From the NCBI GenBank assembly GCA_002347685.1, contig DDWS01000060.1:1-56559 (forward strand): DNA of 56,559 nucleotides, written 5' to 3'. The translations under genes were made by a program, and so were the position numbers. The notes below the pieces were generated by a model, which was not told where the DNA came from, searched no databases, and saw only the letters and a list, made by a program, of their open reading frames with translations. Origin of the DNA: Syntrophaceae bacterium UBA2280 (GTDB taxonomy: Bacteria > Desulfobacterota > Syntrophia > Syntrophales > Smithellaceae). How positions within the stretch are numbered: position 1 is the first letter of the stretch; every line of letters begins with the position of its first letter. Below are positions 34,564 to 44,382 of the stretch, piece by piece.

Positions 34564-35621
34564 CGAAAAGAGATTACTATGAAATTCTCGGGGTATCCAA
34601 AACCGCTCCGGCAGATGAAATAAAAAAATGTTACCGTAAAATCGCCATGCAATGTCATCCCGATAAAAACCCGGGAAACAAAGTGGCGGAAGATCGTTTT
34701 AAGGAAGCGGCGGAAGCTTATGAAGTCTTGTGTGACCCGCAAAAAAGAGAAATCTACGACCACTACGGCCACGCCGGCCTGAGCAACACCGGGTTTCAGG
34801 GTTTCAGCGGCTTTGATGATATTTTTTCCAATTTCGGAGACATTTTTGAAGACGTCTTCGGTTTCGGCCAGGGCCGTGGCAGGGGAAGATCCCGCAGTGG
34901 CGCGAGAGCGGGTGCCGACCTGCGCTATGACCTTAGGATTTCTTTTCTGGACGCGGCCTTTGGAACGACCACCTCCGTCGATCTGGAGAAGCTAAACAAC
35001 TGTTCCGTGTGCAAGGGAACGGGCGCGTCCCCCGGCACCATGCCCTCAACCTGTCCCACATGTCACGGCAGAGGCCAGGTGATTCAGTCAAGCGGTTTAT
35101 TCACCATCAGCTCCACCTGTCCACACTGTCACGGTCATGGGAAATTTATCGACACCCCCTGTGCTGCCTGCCGGGGCGCCGGCAAGGAACGAACCGTCAA
35201 AACCGTCGAATTGAAAATCCCCGCTGGCGTCGAAACCGGTTCCCGGCTGCGGTTGCGCGGCGAGGGCGAAACAGGCGACCACGGCGGCCCTTCTGGCGAC
35301 CTTTACGTATTCCTTCAGGTCGCAGAGCACGAGTTTTTCACCCGCGACGGCGATGATATCTTCTGCCGGGTACCCGTTTCATTTGTTCAGGCCGCGCTCG
35401 GCGCGGCCATCGAAGTGCCGACGCTCAGCGACACGGAAAAAATCAAGATCCCCCGCGGCACACAGACCGGGCGAGTGTTCCGCCTCAAAGGCAAGGGCAT
35501 CCCCCACGTTCGGGGCTACGGCCGCGGCGATCAGATTGTCGAAGTCGTCGTTAAAGTCCCCACAGACCTGACACGCAAACAAGAAGAGCTGCTCAGGGAA
35601 TTCGAAAAACTCCGTTCCTGA
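34560..35621 (+). CDS. dnaJ: Chaperone DnaJ
   Basis: 353 aa, type I DnaJ. J domain with HPD (CHPDKNPGN) in residues 3-67, a Gly/Phe-rich linker (GFQGFSGFDDIFSNFG), four CxxCxGxG-type zinc repeats (CSVCKGTG, CPTCHGRG, CPHCHGHG, CAACRGAG) and the C-terminal client domains (IPRGTQTGRVFRLKGKGIPH). Stimulates DnaK. No dnaK or grpE is adjacent in the window. Confidence 0.96.
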   Translation: MTKRDYYEILGVSKTAPADEIKKCYRKIAMQCHPDKNPGNKVAEDRFKEAAEAYEVLCDPQKREIYDHYGHAGLSNTGFQGFSGFDDIFSNFGDIFEDVFGFGQGRGRGRSRSGARAGADLRYDLRISFLDAAFGTTTSVDLEKLNNCSVCKGTGASPGTMPSTCPTCHGRGQVIQSSGLFTISSTCPHCHGHGKFIDTPCAACRGAGKERTVKTVELKIPAGVETGSRLRLRGEGETGDHGGPSGDLYVFLQVAEHEFFTRDGDDIFCRVPVSFVQAALGAAIEVPTLSDTEKIKIPRGTQTGRVFRLKGKGIPHVRGYGRGDQIVEVVVKVPTDLTRKQEELLREFEKLRS

Positions 35622-35709
35622 AGGCTGCCGGGCGCATAATCGTGTTGCAATACCGACGTCAATATGTTTTAAAAAAAGGACGAATCTGAAAACACGGGAG
35701 GGATCAGCA

Positions 35710-36117
35710 ATGAAAATCCATCATCCATGCCGCTTCTTGATCGGCCTGTTTTGTATTGTTCTTTTTTCCGGTTGCGCGACCGCTCTTGTGGCAGGCGGGG
35801 CGGCGGGGGGTGCGGCGGTCGGAACCTATATCTACGTCAACGGCGAATTGAAAACCGACTATCCCGCTTCTTTCGACCAGGCCTGGAAGGCGGCAGAAAA
35901 AACCATCGCGGATCTTCGCGGCACGGAAGTTCAGCCCGAAAGAGAAATTGCCAGAGGAAAGATATCCACGCGCATCAACGACGAAAAAGTAACTTTCAAC
36001 ATCACCTATAAATCCAAAAGTCTGACCTCCGTGGGCATCCGTGTCGGATGGGTCGGCAACAAACGCTCCTCTCAGCTTCTGCACGATAAAATCATGCAGA
36101 ACCTTGGCGATCTTTGA
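35710..36117 (+). CDS. DUF3568-family lipoprotein
   Basis: 135 aa. Lipoprotein signal (FCIVLFSGCATALVAGG), a glycine-rich stretch, then the DUF3568 core: YVNGELKTDYPASFDQAWKA, TIADLRGTEV and a C-terminal SVGIRVGWVGNKRSSQLLHDKI. Probably outer-membrane-anchored; function unknown. Common in Desulfobacterota. Own ribosome site (GGGAGG). Confidence 0.85.
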   Translation: MKIHHPCRFLIGLFCIVLFSGCATALVAGGAAGGAAVGTYIYVNGELKTDYPASFDQAWKAAEKTIADLRGTEVQPEREIARGKISTRINDEKVTFNITYKSKSLTSVGIRVGWVGNKRSSQLLHDKIMQNLGDL

Positions 36118-36156
36118 TCCGCGGCATCTCATCATTCGGCCCGGACTGACAACGCA

Positions 36157-37134
36157 ATGAAAAAAAAACTTATCATTGGTGTTTTACTGAGCGTCGTTCT
36201 GATCTACCTGTCTGTTAGGGGGATTGATTTCCGCGAAACGTCGGACAGCCTCAAAAGGGTCGATTGGAGTTATGCCCTCTTCGCGCTATTGGTTATTCTG
36301 ATCATGCAGGTGCTGAGATCCTTTCGCTGGGGAGTCATCCTTCAGCCCCTTGAAAAAATCGACCAGTTCACGCTTTTCTCGGTCACCTGTGTTGGATTTC
36401 TCGCCATCGCCGCCATTCCCGCGCGCCTGGGGGAACTGGCCCGCCCCTACCTGATCGCCCGCAAAAGCTCCATTAAAATGTCATCCGCCCTGGGCACCGT
36501 CGTGGTCGAGCGCGTCCTCGACAGTCTTTCAGTCCTCATCATCACCATTGTGGTCGTGATCTGGCAGGACCTGCCGCCCTGGCTGATCAAATCCGCCATT
36601 TTGTTTTTCGTTCTGACTCTGATGATGCTATCATTCACCATTGTTCTGATCTGGAGACGGGACATAGCCGTTTCCATGATTGGCTGGGTATTGCGGCATC
36701 TCCCGCAAAAAATCGCAGTCCGACTGGATGCACTGGTCCATCATTTCATTGACGGTTTTGAGGTCATCAAGAATGTTAAGATGCTTCTTTACCTGCTTTT
36801 TCTATCCGCGGTCGTCTGGCTGGTGGATGTCGTCGCGATTTACATTCTTCTGAAGGCTTTCGGTTTTGATTTGCCGCTATTGGCACCGTTTGTCCTGATG
36901 ATCGTGCTCATCGCGGGAATCGCCATTCCCACGGCGCCCGGTTTTATCGGCAATTGGCATTACGCCTGTGTTCTGGGGCTCAGTCTTTTTGGCATCCCCA
37001 AAGCGGAAGCGTTTTCGTTCGCGCTGGTGTACCATTTCCTTTCCATCGCACTGGTCGTTGTCCTGGGCGTGATTTTTCTGCCCTTCAACAAATTTTCCAT
37101 GACCGACATGAAAAAACATATGGATAAGGGATAA
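36157..37134 (+). CDS. UPF0104 / LPG-synthase-like membrane protein
   Basis: 325 aa with about eight membrane segments. Family landmarks: RSFRWGVIL, RLGELARPYLIARK, VVVERVLDSLSVL, and PTAPGFIGNWHYACVLGLSLFG. Related to the flippase part of MprF and to YbhN; some members move or glycosylate lipids. The soluble MprF synthase domain is absent, so lysyl transfer is not implied. A 7-bp repeat and inverted repeat follow its stop. Confidence 0.9.
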   Translation: MKKKLIIGVLLSVVLIYLSVRGIDFRETSDSLKRVDWSYALFALLVILIMQVLRSFRWGVILQPLEKIDQFTLFSVTCVGFLAIAAIPARLGELARPYLIARKSSIKMSSALGTVVVERVLDSLSVLIITIVVVIWQDLPPWLIKSAILFFVLTLMMLSFTIVLIWRRDIAVSMIGWVLRHLPQKIAVRLDALVHHFIDGFEVIKNVKMLLYLLFLSAVVWLVDVVAIYILLKAFGFDLPLLAPFVLMIVLIAGIAIPTAPGFIGNWHYACVLGLSLFGIPKAEAFSFALVYHFLSIALVVVLGVIFLPFNKFSMTDMKKHMDKG

Positions 37135-37181
37135 GGTTCAAGGTTCAAGGTTTAAGCTCATCACACCTTACACCTTGAACC
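37131..37181. repeat. AAGGTTC heptamer repeat with inverted copy
   Basis: Three AAGGTT(C/T) units followed, 20 bp later, by the inverse ACCTTGAACC, which could form a 10-bp hairpin between the convergent UPF0104 and ntrX genes. Confidence 0.7.
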
Positions 37182-37218
37182 TAACGCCTCATCCGGCATG
37201 CGCCGGACTTACGCGCCT

Positions 37219-38592
37219 TCAGTCTTTTTCTTCCTTCATGACCACTTTGAAACTTTTGAGCTTCTTGTGCAGGTGGCTGCGCTCCATACCAATGGCTTCT
37301 GCCGTTTTGGAAATATTGCCGTCATGCTCTTCGAGTTTCTTTAAAATGAACTGCTTTTCGAAATCCATACGGGCATCTCTGAGAGAATCGGCGACCGCAA
37401 GCGAGGGAGCGGGTATAAAAGCCGGCTCGCCTTTCATGTACAAAGGCGGAATATCGCTGGCCTCAATAACATTGGAGGGTGTCAGAATAATCAGGCGCTC
37501 TATGATATTTTTCAGCTCCCGGACATTCCCCGGCCAGTCATGCGCCATCAGAACGGACAGGGCCTCACCGGTCAGTGTCTTTACCGTTTGACCCTCCTTG
37601 GCCGCAAAATCCTCAAGAAAGCGTTCCGTCAGCATGCGAATATCCTCCTTCCGTTCGCGCAGTGGAGGCACATGCAGAGGAATGACATGTAGACGATAAT
37701 ACAAATCCTGCCGGAACCGCCCGGCTTCCATTTCCTTTTCCAGGTCTTTGTTCGTCGCGGCCAGAACGCGCACATCCATATCGATCACTTTATTGCCGCC
37801 GACGCGTTCAAATTTCTTTTCCTGCAGTATCCGCAGTATTTTTGCCTGCGCCTTCAGGCTCATGTCCGCGACTTCATCGAGAAAGATCGTGCCTTCATGG
37901 GCCAGGTCAAACTTGCCCCGCTTCTTTTCCGTAGCGCCGGTAAAAGCCCCCTTCTCATGACCGAACAATTCGCTTTCAATCAGTTCTTCCGGAATGGCCG
38001 CGCAATTCACTTCCACAATGGGCTTGTGCGACCGGCGACTCAAGTGATGGAGGGATCGAGCCACCAGTTCCTTTCCCGTCCCGTTTTCACCCATAACCAG
38101 AATCCAGGCATTCGTCGGCGCGACCAGAGAAATCATTTCCTTGAGCTCACAGATAACCGGAGAGGTTCCCGTCAATTCATACTGATGAGACACTTTCTGC
38201 TTTAAAAGAACATTTTCCTCTTCCAGTCGGACCATGTTGAGCGCATTGTTGATCATAATGATGACCTTATCGAGTGAAAGCGGCTTTTCAATAAAGTCAA
38301 ACGCACCGAGCTTTGTGGCCTTCACCGCAGTTTCAATGGTTCCGTGACCGGACATCATGATGACCAGAACATTGGGATGTGCAGCTTTGATAGCCTGCAG
38401 CGTTTCGAGCCCATCGATGCCGGGAAGCCAGATGTCGAGCAACACCAGCTGCGGCATCTCCTCGGAGACCGCCTTAATTCCCTCTTCTCCGCTGCCCGCT
38501 ACCAGAACCTGATAACCCTCATCAACCAGAATAGCCTTGAGGGACTGGCAGATACTGACTTCATCATCAACAATCAAAATCGTTTCATTCAT
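37219..38592 (-). CDS. ntrX: NtrX-like sigma54-dependent response regulator
   Basis: 457 aa. Receiver (LIVDDEVSICQSL, phospho-Asp in LVLLDIWLPGIDG, Lys in FIEKPLS), AAA+ with Walker A GENGTGKE and sigma54-contact GAFTGA, then a Fis-type HTH (GNISKTAEAIGMERSHLHKKL). Activates sigma54 promoters when phosphorylated by NtrY. ATG at 38592 follows the end of ntrY by 37 bp. Regulates nitrogen or envelope/redox responses in proteobacteria; target here unknown. Confidence 0.94.
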   Translation of the reverse strand: MNETILIVDDEVSICQSLKAILVDEGYQVLVAGSGEEGIKAVSEEMPQLVLLDIWLPGIDGLETLQAIKAAHPNVLVIMMSGHGTIETAVKATKLGAFDFIEKPLSLDKVIIMINNALNMVRLEEENVLLKQKVSHQYELTGTSPVICELKEMISLVAPTNAWILVMGENGTGKELVARSLHHLSRRSHKPIVEVNCAAIPEELIESELFGHEKGAFTGATEKKRGKFDLAHEGTIFLDEVADMSLKAQAKILRILQEKKFERVGGNKVIDMDVRVLAATNKDLEKEMEAGRFRQDLYYRLHVIPLHVPPLRERKEDIRMLTERFLEDFAAKEGQTVKTLTGEALSVLMAHDWPGNVRELKNIIERLIILTPSNVIEASDIPPLYMKGEPAFIPAPSLAVADSLRDARMDFEKQFILKKLEEHDGNISKTAEAIGMERSHLHKKLKSFKVVMKEEKD

Positions 38593-38629
38593 CAAAATCA
38601 CTCAACTTTACTTTTTATTCTTTTACCAC

Positions 38630-40846
38630 TTAAACGTCCGCCACCGGCAACTGAAAAGAAACAATGGTACCTGTTGGAACATTGTCATTTACACTGACCT
38701 GCCCCTTATGATCCGAGATGATGGAACTGACAATGGCCAACCCCAGACCCGTTCCGGCCTTTTTGGTTGAAAAGTACGGTTCGAACACCTTACGCTTGTA
38801 ACTGGCCGGAACACCCGCCCCGTCATCGGCGACCGCGACGGTCACCTTCCTGTGAGGTTCATCATATCGGACGATCACCGCGATATGACCGGTTTCCTTG
38901 CTAATAGACGCTATTGCGTTATCCAGCAGGTTGATCATCACCCGGTTGATCTGCTCGGCGTCCAGGTTAAATTTCGGCAATCCTTCGGCGGGACTGAATT
39001 CGAAAACAATTTCCTTGTGCGCGTCCTCAAACAACGCCACCGCATCGGCCACCACGGCGTTGAGATCATTGATCGCCAGTGTCGTTACCGGCATGCGGGC
39101 GTAACGGGAAAACTCATTGACAAGATTTTTGAGGACTTCCACCTGATCAATGATCGTCTGTGTGCATTCCCGAAATACACCATCGTCCCCTCCCAGCTTA
39201 TCGCCGTATTTTCGCTGAAGACGCTGCGCGGAGAGCTGTACCGGGGTGAGCGGGTTTTTAATTTCATGGGCCATGCGCCGGGCAACTTCGCGCCACGCGG
39301 CGGCGCGTTCTGCTTTCTGCAGCTGCGTGAGATCTTCGAATACCACTACGATACCGGAATCATTGCCCTCTTCATCCTCGATAACCGTCATCGCCAGAAG
39401 CACGGTGAGTGCCTTACCCTGCAGCATAAGCTCCAGTTGCTTTTCTAAAACCCGCTCATTTTTCTCTTTCATTTCCGAGAGAAACTCATCGACCAGCGCC
39501 ACATGCTCGGCAACCAGCAAATCGCGATAATTACGGTTGAGCAGCTGATCCGCCTCAACGTTGAACATTTCTTCAGCGGCGGAATTGACCGTCGTGACCA
39601 TGCCGTTCCTGTCGACGGAAATGACGCCTGCAGATACATTGCGCAAAACGGTTTCCATATACTTGCGTCGTTCCTCAAGCGAGAGGTTCGCCGCTTCCAG
39701 ACTCGTTTTGCTTTTTTTCAAGTCATTCGTCATCTCGTTGAAGGACTTCACCAAAAGCCCTATTTCATCATCGGCTTCAATGTCGATCCGGCTGTCAAGA
39801 TCTCCCCTGGTAATCCGGTTCGTCGCGGAGACGAGATCCTGAATAGGATTGGTAATCGTCTTGGCCAGAGAAAGACCGAACCATGTCGCCAGAAAGATAA
39901 TCACCAAAGTGACAATGGACAGCGTGATAAAATAGTTAAACTTGATCGGATTTTTTAAAAGCTCGATCTGAACGTACTGCTCGGAAGCGTCGGCGATGCT
40001 GCGCAGCTTATCGACAAATCCCTGCGGAACGCTGTAACTGACGGACACGCGCCCGATCACTTCCGTAGGCACGGCATAAGAAAACACAGGCGCAATACCG
40101 ATGATCGCCTCGCCGGCATCCGTGGCTGTCACCGTTGATATTTCCTGGCCGGAATAAATATCCTCCATCATTTTCGGAGACAGTGTCACGGCCGGCCGCG
40201 CAGGGTTCTCCGCATCCGCGAATATAATGCTTTCTTTCTGATAATCAAAATAGACCTCGACCGCACCCACCTTGTAGTTCTTCTGCCGCTGAAGAATAAA
40301 ACTATTCAGATAATCCATCCGGTCTAAGTCATACAGACGGTTTTTGGTAATGTCCGCGCTGATCTGGCGTGCGTTGAATTTGGCCATTTCGACCGTTTGG
40401 CCATAGTAGATCTGTGCCACTTCCAGCGACCGGTTGAGCGCTTCACCAATTTTGATATTGAACCAAAACTCGATACTGTAGGACAGAAAATTGATCGCGA
40501 AGAAAAACAGCAAGATGGTCGGAACCAGCGAAAGGCCGACAAAGGCTGCCACCAGCTTGGTGCGCAGCCTGGAACCGATAACCCCTTTGCGCCGCTCGGA
40601 GAACAATTTAAACACATTGCGGACAATGAGAAAAAGCAAAATCAAAATCAGAATGATATTGATACTGGTCAGACCGTAAACCAGAATGTTGGTGCCGATC
40701 GACAATTCATCACGGGAGGACAATTGACTGGCCAGCAGCGTAAAGACGATCGCGAAGATGCCGGTCACCAGCATCGCAATCCGCTCACGCCTGCGCTTCC
40801 TTAATTCCCGCTCGTCAAGATATGATTTCTTCGATATTTTTTTCAT
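38630..40846 (-). CDS. ntrY: NtrY-like membrane sensor histidine kinase
   Basis: 738 aa. Three or four N-terminal membrane segments, a periplasmic sensor loop, a fifth segment (YFITLSIVTLVIIFLATWF), HAMP (ATNRITRGDLDSRIDIEADDE), PAS (NVSAGVISVDRNGMVTTVN), HisKA with MAHEIKNPLTPVQLSAQRLQRK, and HATPase_c (DNAIASI, DDGAGVP, FEPYFSTK, GTGLGLAIV). Partner of NtrX just downstream. The DUF4390 gene upstream is a regular neighbour of this kinase in Deltaproteobacteria. Confidence 0.95.
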   Translation of the reverse strand: MKKISKKSYLDERELRKRRRERIAMLVTGIFAIVFTLLASQLSSRDELSIGTNILVYGLTSINIILILILLFLIVRNVFKLFSERRKGVIGSRLRTKLVAAFVGLSLVPTILLFFFAINFLSYSIEFWFNIKIGEALNRSLEVAQIYYGQTVEMAKFNARQISADITKNRLYDLDRMDYLNSFILQRQKNYKVGAVEVYFDYQKESIIFADAENPARPAVTLSPKMMEDIYSGQEISTVTATDAGEAIIGIAPVFSYAVPTEVIGRVSVSYSVPQGFVDKLRSIADASEQYVQIELLKNPIKFNYFITLSIVTLVIIFLATWFGLSLAKTITNPIQDLVSATNRITRGDLDSRIDIEADDEIGLLVKSFNEMTNDLKKSKTSLEAANLSLEERRKYMETVLRNVSAGVISVDRNGMVTTVNSAAEEMFNVEADQLLNRNYRDLLVAEHVALVDEFLSEMKEKNERVLEKQLELMLQGKALTVLLAMTVIEDEEGNDSGIVVVFEDLTQLQKAERAAAWREVARRMAHEIKNPLTPVQLSAQRLQRKYGDKLGGDDGVFRECTQTIIDQVEVLKNLVNEFSRYARMPVTTLAINDLNAVVADAVALFEDAHKEIVFEFSPAEGLPKFNLDAEQINRVMINLLDNAIASISKETGHIAVIVRYDEPHRKVTVAVADDGAGVPASYKRKVFEPYFSTKKAGTGLGLAIVSSIISDHKGQVSVNDNVPTGTIVSFQLPVADV

Positions 40847-40896
40847 TCCTTCACAAACGATGGGACAATCAGTTATTTACTGTCACGGATGAATCA

Positions 40897-41478
40897 TCAG
40901 TAGGAAAATCTTTGCTTATACAAGGGCGTTTCAATATCCCAGTAAGAAACAAAGAAGAAGACATACTCCATGTAAAACGGGAGCTGAACCTTATCGATTT
41001 TCACTTTCACTTCCGCATAATAGTTTTCTCCCTTGATCAGAGAGGCAATCGGCGCCACGCGAATCCCGCTGAAGTCGGCCATCGCTTTTTTCGCGCTTTC
41101 GAAATCCGACAGGGTCACCACATCGGCATCCCCGTTGGTTTTAATGGTGAAGGTCTTTTTTAAGTTGTCATATTTGATCGACCGGCGTATTTCCCGATGG
41201 ATTACGCTCTTATCCCATATCACGGAGCGTTCCCGATAAACATCCAGATGAAGCGTAAAAACAGCGGGCACTCCGGCGAGAATCGCCGATACCGTCTCCG
41301 CTCGAAATCCGTTGACCAGCCTGGCGTATAAAAGAACATTTTCCGAATCATTCGTGATCAGCAGATCCGCTAACCTCGGATCGGCTGGTACCTTGGCTAT
41401 TGCCCGCGAGGCCATCCACGGCAAAGCCAGCAAGAGGCTGACCATCATCGCGACAAAACCATATTTTAGATACTTCAT
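40897..41478 (-). CDS. DUF4390 exported protein
   Basis: 193 aa. Signal peptide (FVAMMVSLLLALPWMASRAIA), then the DUF4390 beta-rich domain with NGFRAETVSAILAGVPAVFTL, and the C-terminal MEYVFFFVSYWDIET. Periplasmic or membrane-linked. It lies 50 bp upstream of ntrY, consistent with a regulator or sensor accessory of the NtrYX pair. Biochemical role unknown. Confidence 0.88.
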   Translation of the reverse strand: MKYLKYGFVAMMVSLLLALPWMASRAIAKVPADPRLADLLITNDSENVLLYARLVNGFRAETVSAILAGVPAVFTLHLDVYRERSVIWDKSVIHREIRRSIKYDNLKKTFTIKTNGDADVVTLSDFESAKKAMADFSGIRVAPIASLIKGENYYAEVKVKIDKVQLPFYMEYVFFFVSYWDIETPLYKQRFSY

Positions 41479-41520
41479 AAACCCTGTCTTTCCCGTTGAA
41501 TACCCATCGTCAACACATCA

Positions 41521-41590
41521 GATTCTCCTGCGAGGTGCAGCACACCTTGATTGGTGCGAGGAAGCGGCGCTTTTCAGCCCGCAGGCAAGC
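41521..41590. repeat. Palindromic structured element between lpxC and the DUF4390 gene
   Basis: Outer pairing CCTGCG (41527-41532) with CGCAGG (41580-41585), inside it GGTGCAGCACACC and a GCGGCGC block. Lies in a 181-bp spacer. It looks like a REP-type or RNA element; no protein frame. Confidence 0.4.
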
Positions 41591-41659
41591 CATACTAGGT
41601 AACCTGCCGATAAAAATCAAGGTTAATTTGGTAGGATTAAAATGACGACCGGGGATATT

Positions 41660-42589
41660 TCAAATATGCACCGCGTCGAGGATTCTGAAAGGCGGAATCT
41701 TGAGCGACCCCAGCAGATGATCCTTCTGCGTACCGCCACCTCCGATCAGATCCCAGCAGTCTTCATGGTGCATCAACTCGCGCAAAAGGAGGTTGTTGAG
41801 GCGGTGGCCTGACTTGTAAGCGACAAGATGTCCGATAATCGGCATGCCCAGCAGAAATAAATCGCCGATCGCATCGAGAATTTTATGCTTGACGAATTCA
41901 TCCGCCATGCGCAGGCCCTCTTTATTGACAACCCTGGAATCATCCAGAATAATCACATTATCCAGCGATCCACCCAGACCCAGACCCTTGGCCTGGAGGT
42001 ATTCCACTTCTTTCAGGAAACCGAATGTTCTCGCCGAGCAGATCTCATTTTCGTAATATTCATCGCTAAACGTCATAGAGCTTGTCTGCCTGCCGATCGC
42101 CTTGTGGGGAAAATCAATTTCGTAGCTGATCTTAAACTCATCCGCCGGAAGAAACATCGCGCTGGTATCCCCTTCCTTTACGGAAACGGGTTTGTTGATT
42201 ACCAGCATTTTTTTGGATTTTTCCTGCGGACGCGTTCCCACTTTTTTGAGCAGATCGACAAAAGGACGAGCGGAACCGTCCATGATCGGCACCTCGAAGG
42301 AATCGAGCTCGATCCTCGCGTTATCCAGGCCCATACCGCCGAAGGCGGACAAGATATGCTCAACGGTCGACACCGTCACACCGTTTGTTCCCAGGGATGT
42401 AGCCAAGGTGGTATCACACACCTGCCGGTAATCGGCCGGAATCATCCTGGCACCGGGTAAATCCTTCCGGACAAAAATCACGCCCGTGTCCACCGGTGCG
42501 GGCAATATTTTCATATTGACTTTGCGTCCCGTATGTAAACCGATACCGGAGCAATGTATTTCTTTCTTTAATGTCCGCTGAAAATGCAT
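41660..42589 (-). CDS. lpxC: UDP-3-O-acyl-N-acetylglucosamine deacetylase LpxC
   Basis: 309 aa. Committed step of lipid A synthesis. Zinc and active-site blocks: GIGLHTGRKV, VSTVEHILSAFGGMGLDN, SARTFGFLKEVE, NEGL-type VVNKEGLRMADEFVKHKILDAIGDL and the C-terminal HHEDCWDL. Start MHFQRTLKKE at 42589; an upstream in-frame extension adds 16 odd residues. Shows the cell has LPS. Own transcription likely (202 bp from queH). Confidence 0.95.
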   Translation of the reverse strand: MHFQRTLKKEIHCSGIGLHTGRKVNMKILPAPVDTGVIFVRKDLPGARMIPADYRQVCDTTLATSLGTNGVTVSTVEHILSAFGGMGLDNARIELDSFEVPIMDGSARPFVDLLKKVGTRPQEKSKKMLVINKPVSVKEGDTSAMFLPADEFKISYEIDFPHKAIGRQTSSMTFSDEYYENEICSARTFGFLKEVEYLQAKGLGLGGSLDNVIILDDSRVVNKEGLRMADEFVKHKILDAIGDLFLLGMPIIGHLVAYKSGHRLNNLLLRELMHHEDCWDLIGGGGTQKDHLLGSLKIPPFRILDAVHI

Positions 42590-42791
42590 AAACCCAACCT
42601 GAACCTCAAAATTTAAAATTCCAACCGCAATAAACATACCAGAAAGGGGGTCGCTGAAGATTTATTTTTTTATTCTATAATCACAGGCACTTGAAATAAA
42701 GGAACCTTTCTAATACCGATATCACATCCGGCAGTGTGTCATATACAACACACATTTGTAATCTTCGGAAAACACAGGCATAATCGAAACC

Positions 42792-43319
42792 CTACCGGTA
42801 ATAGCGTTCCTTTTCACTGTAGATGCATCCACAATAGGGCTGCCGGTACATTCCCAACTCTCTGGAGATCTTAACACCCTCCTCCCAGCCCTGCCTGAAA
42901 TCATGGTAATAAAAATCAATACCCAACCGGTGGCCAAGTTCTTCTCCAACCTCTTTGATCAAATCATGTTTCTGGTATTTGCTGTACAAAAGCGTCGTCG
43001 TAAAGGCCCCGTACTTCTCGCGAATTGCCATTTCAGCCGTGAATTGCAGGCGACTACGCACACAGTACAGACAGCGTTCCTCCTCACGGGGTGCGACCTG
43101 GCGCAGAAATTCCTCCATTGGATAGCCGGGTGGCCAGATCATGCTCAAAAATGCTTTTTCGGCATATTCCAGAAGCGTCTGTTTACGCCGCTTGAATTCC
43201 ATATAGGGGTGTATATTGGGGTTGTAGTACAGACCGGTCACGTCACAGCCGTGCGTCCTGAGTTCCTTGAGCGGATAAATGGTGCAGGGTCCGCAACATA
43301 TGTGCATCAGGATTTTCAA
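42792..43319 (-). CDS. queH: Epoxyqueuosine reductase QueH
   Basis: 175 aa from TTG 43319 (reads MKILMHICCGPC); ATG 43307 is the alternative. QueH/DUF208 pattern: HICCGPCTIYPLKEL, YYNPNIHPYMEFKRRK, ERCLYCVRSRLQFTAEMA, LLYSKYQKHDLIKEV and QPYCGCIYSEKERYY. Reduces epoxyqueuosine to queuosine with Cys and an Fe-S cluster, without cobalamin. It completes the queCDE set at 17.5-19.2 kb. Begins four bases after ruvB. Confidence 0.92.
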   Translation of the reverse strand: MKILMHICCGPCTIYPLKELRTHGCDVTGLYYNPNIHPYMEFKRRKQTLLEYAEKAFLSMIWPPGYPMEEFLRQVAPREEERCLYCVRSRLQFTAEMAIREKYGAFTTTLLYSKYQKHDLIKEVGEELGHRLGIDFYYHDFRQGWEEGVKISRELGMYRQPYCGCIYSEKERYYR

Positions 43320-43323
43320 AATT

Positions 43324-44352
43324 CTAAAACAGTTCCTTTTGATCCGCCCGTGCCTTGAGGCCGAAATGTTCATACGCCCGTAAACAGGCAATCCGGCCGC
43401 GGGCGGTTCGCTGCATGAACCCTTCCTGGATCAGATAGGGCTCATAGACGTCTTCGATGGTTCCCTTTTCTTCACCGATGGCCGCTGCGAGACTCTCCAC
43501 ACCCACCGGTCCGCCGTTGAATTTTTCAATCAGAGACAAAAGCAGCTTGCGATCCATCTGATCAAATCCTTTTTGATCCACTTCAAAAGCATCCAGCGCT
43601 TCACGGGCGATTTTACCGTCAATGGTTCCGTCGCCTTTGACTTCCGCATAGTCGCGGACTCTTTTGAGCAGGCGGTTCGCGATGCGCGGCGTGCCGCGCG
43701 CACGCGAGGCCAGCTCTTGAGCGCCGTCACCCGTCAGAGTAACCCCCAGAATCGAGGCGGACCGCTGAATAATCACGGATAGTTCCTGCGGTGTATAGAA
43801 TTCAAGACGGAAATGCATCCCGAATCTGTCACGCAAAGGCGACGTCAGCGACCCTGCCCGCGTGGTCGCGCCCACCAGGGTGAATTTGGGAATATCCAGT
43901 TTCATGGAACGCGCCGACGGACCCTGGCCGATGAGAATATCAATATGAAAATCCTCCATGGCCGGATACAGAATTTCCTCGACCACATGGGAAAGTCTGT
44001 GGATTTCGTCAATGAAAAGAATTTCATGTTCCTGCATATTGGTCAGGATGGCGGCCAGATCGCCCGGCCGCTCGATGACCGGACCGGAGGTGACCTTAAT
44101 CTCCACCCCCATCTCCCTGGCCACGATATAGGCAAGCGTCGTTTTTCCGAGCCCGGGCGGGCCATACAGCAGAACATGGTCCAGCGATTCACGGCGTTTT
44201 CTGGCCGCCTCGATAAAAATCGCCAGATTGCTTTTAACCTTTTCCTGACCGATATAGTCGATCAGTCTTGATGGACGCAGCGACGTCTCCAGCGTGTTCT
44301 CCTCTTCGGCACAGGCCGGATCGATCAACGGATTTTTGATGTGAACGTCCAT
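43324..44352 (-). CDS. ruvB: Holliday junction helicase RuvB
   Basis: 342 aa. RuvB: LRPSRLIDYIGQEKVKSNL, Walker A YGPPGLGKTTLA, FIDEIHRLSHVVEE (Walker B), VGATTRAGSLTSPLRDRFG, and the C-terminal winged-helix (DRKLLLSLIEKFNGGPVG, RTARGRIACLRAYEHFGL). Drives branch migration with RuvA. ATG 44352 has GGGAAGG upstream; a TTG 10 codons earlier touching the ruvA stop is possible. Confidence 0.96.
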   Translation of the reverse strand: MDVHIKNPLIDPACAEEENTLETSLRPSRLIDYIGQEKVKSNLAIFIEAARKRRESLDHVLLYGPPGLGKTTLAYIVAREMGVEIKVTSGPVIERPGDLAAILTNMQEHEILFIDEIHRLSHVVEEILYPAMEDFHIDILIGQGPSARSMKLDIPKFTLVGATTRAGSLTSPLRDRFGMHFRLEFYTPQELSVIIQRSASILGVTLTGDGAQELASRARGTPRIANRLLKRVRDYAEVKGDGTIDGKIAREALDAFEVDQKGFDQMDRKLLLSLIEKFNGGPVGVESLAAAIGEEKGTIEDVYEPYLIQEGFMQRTARGRIACLRAYEHFGLKARADQKELF

Positions 44353-44382
44353 AGAATTGGTTACCTTCCCGACAAGAAACAA

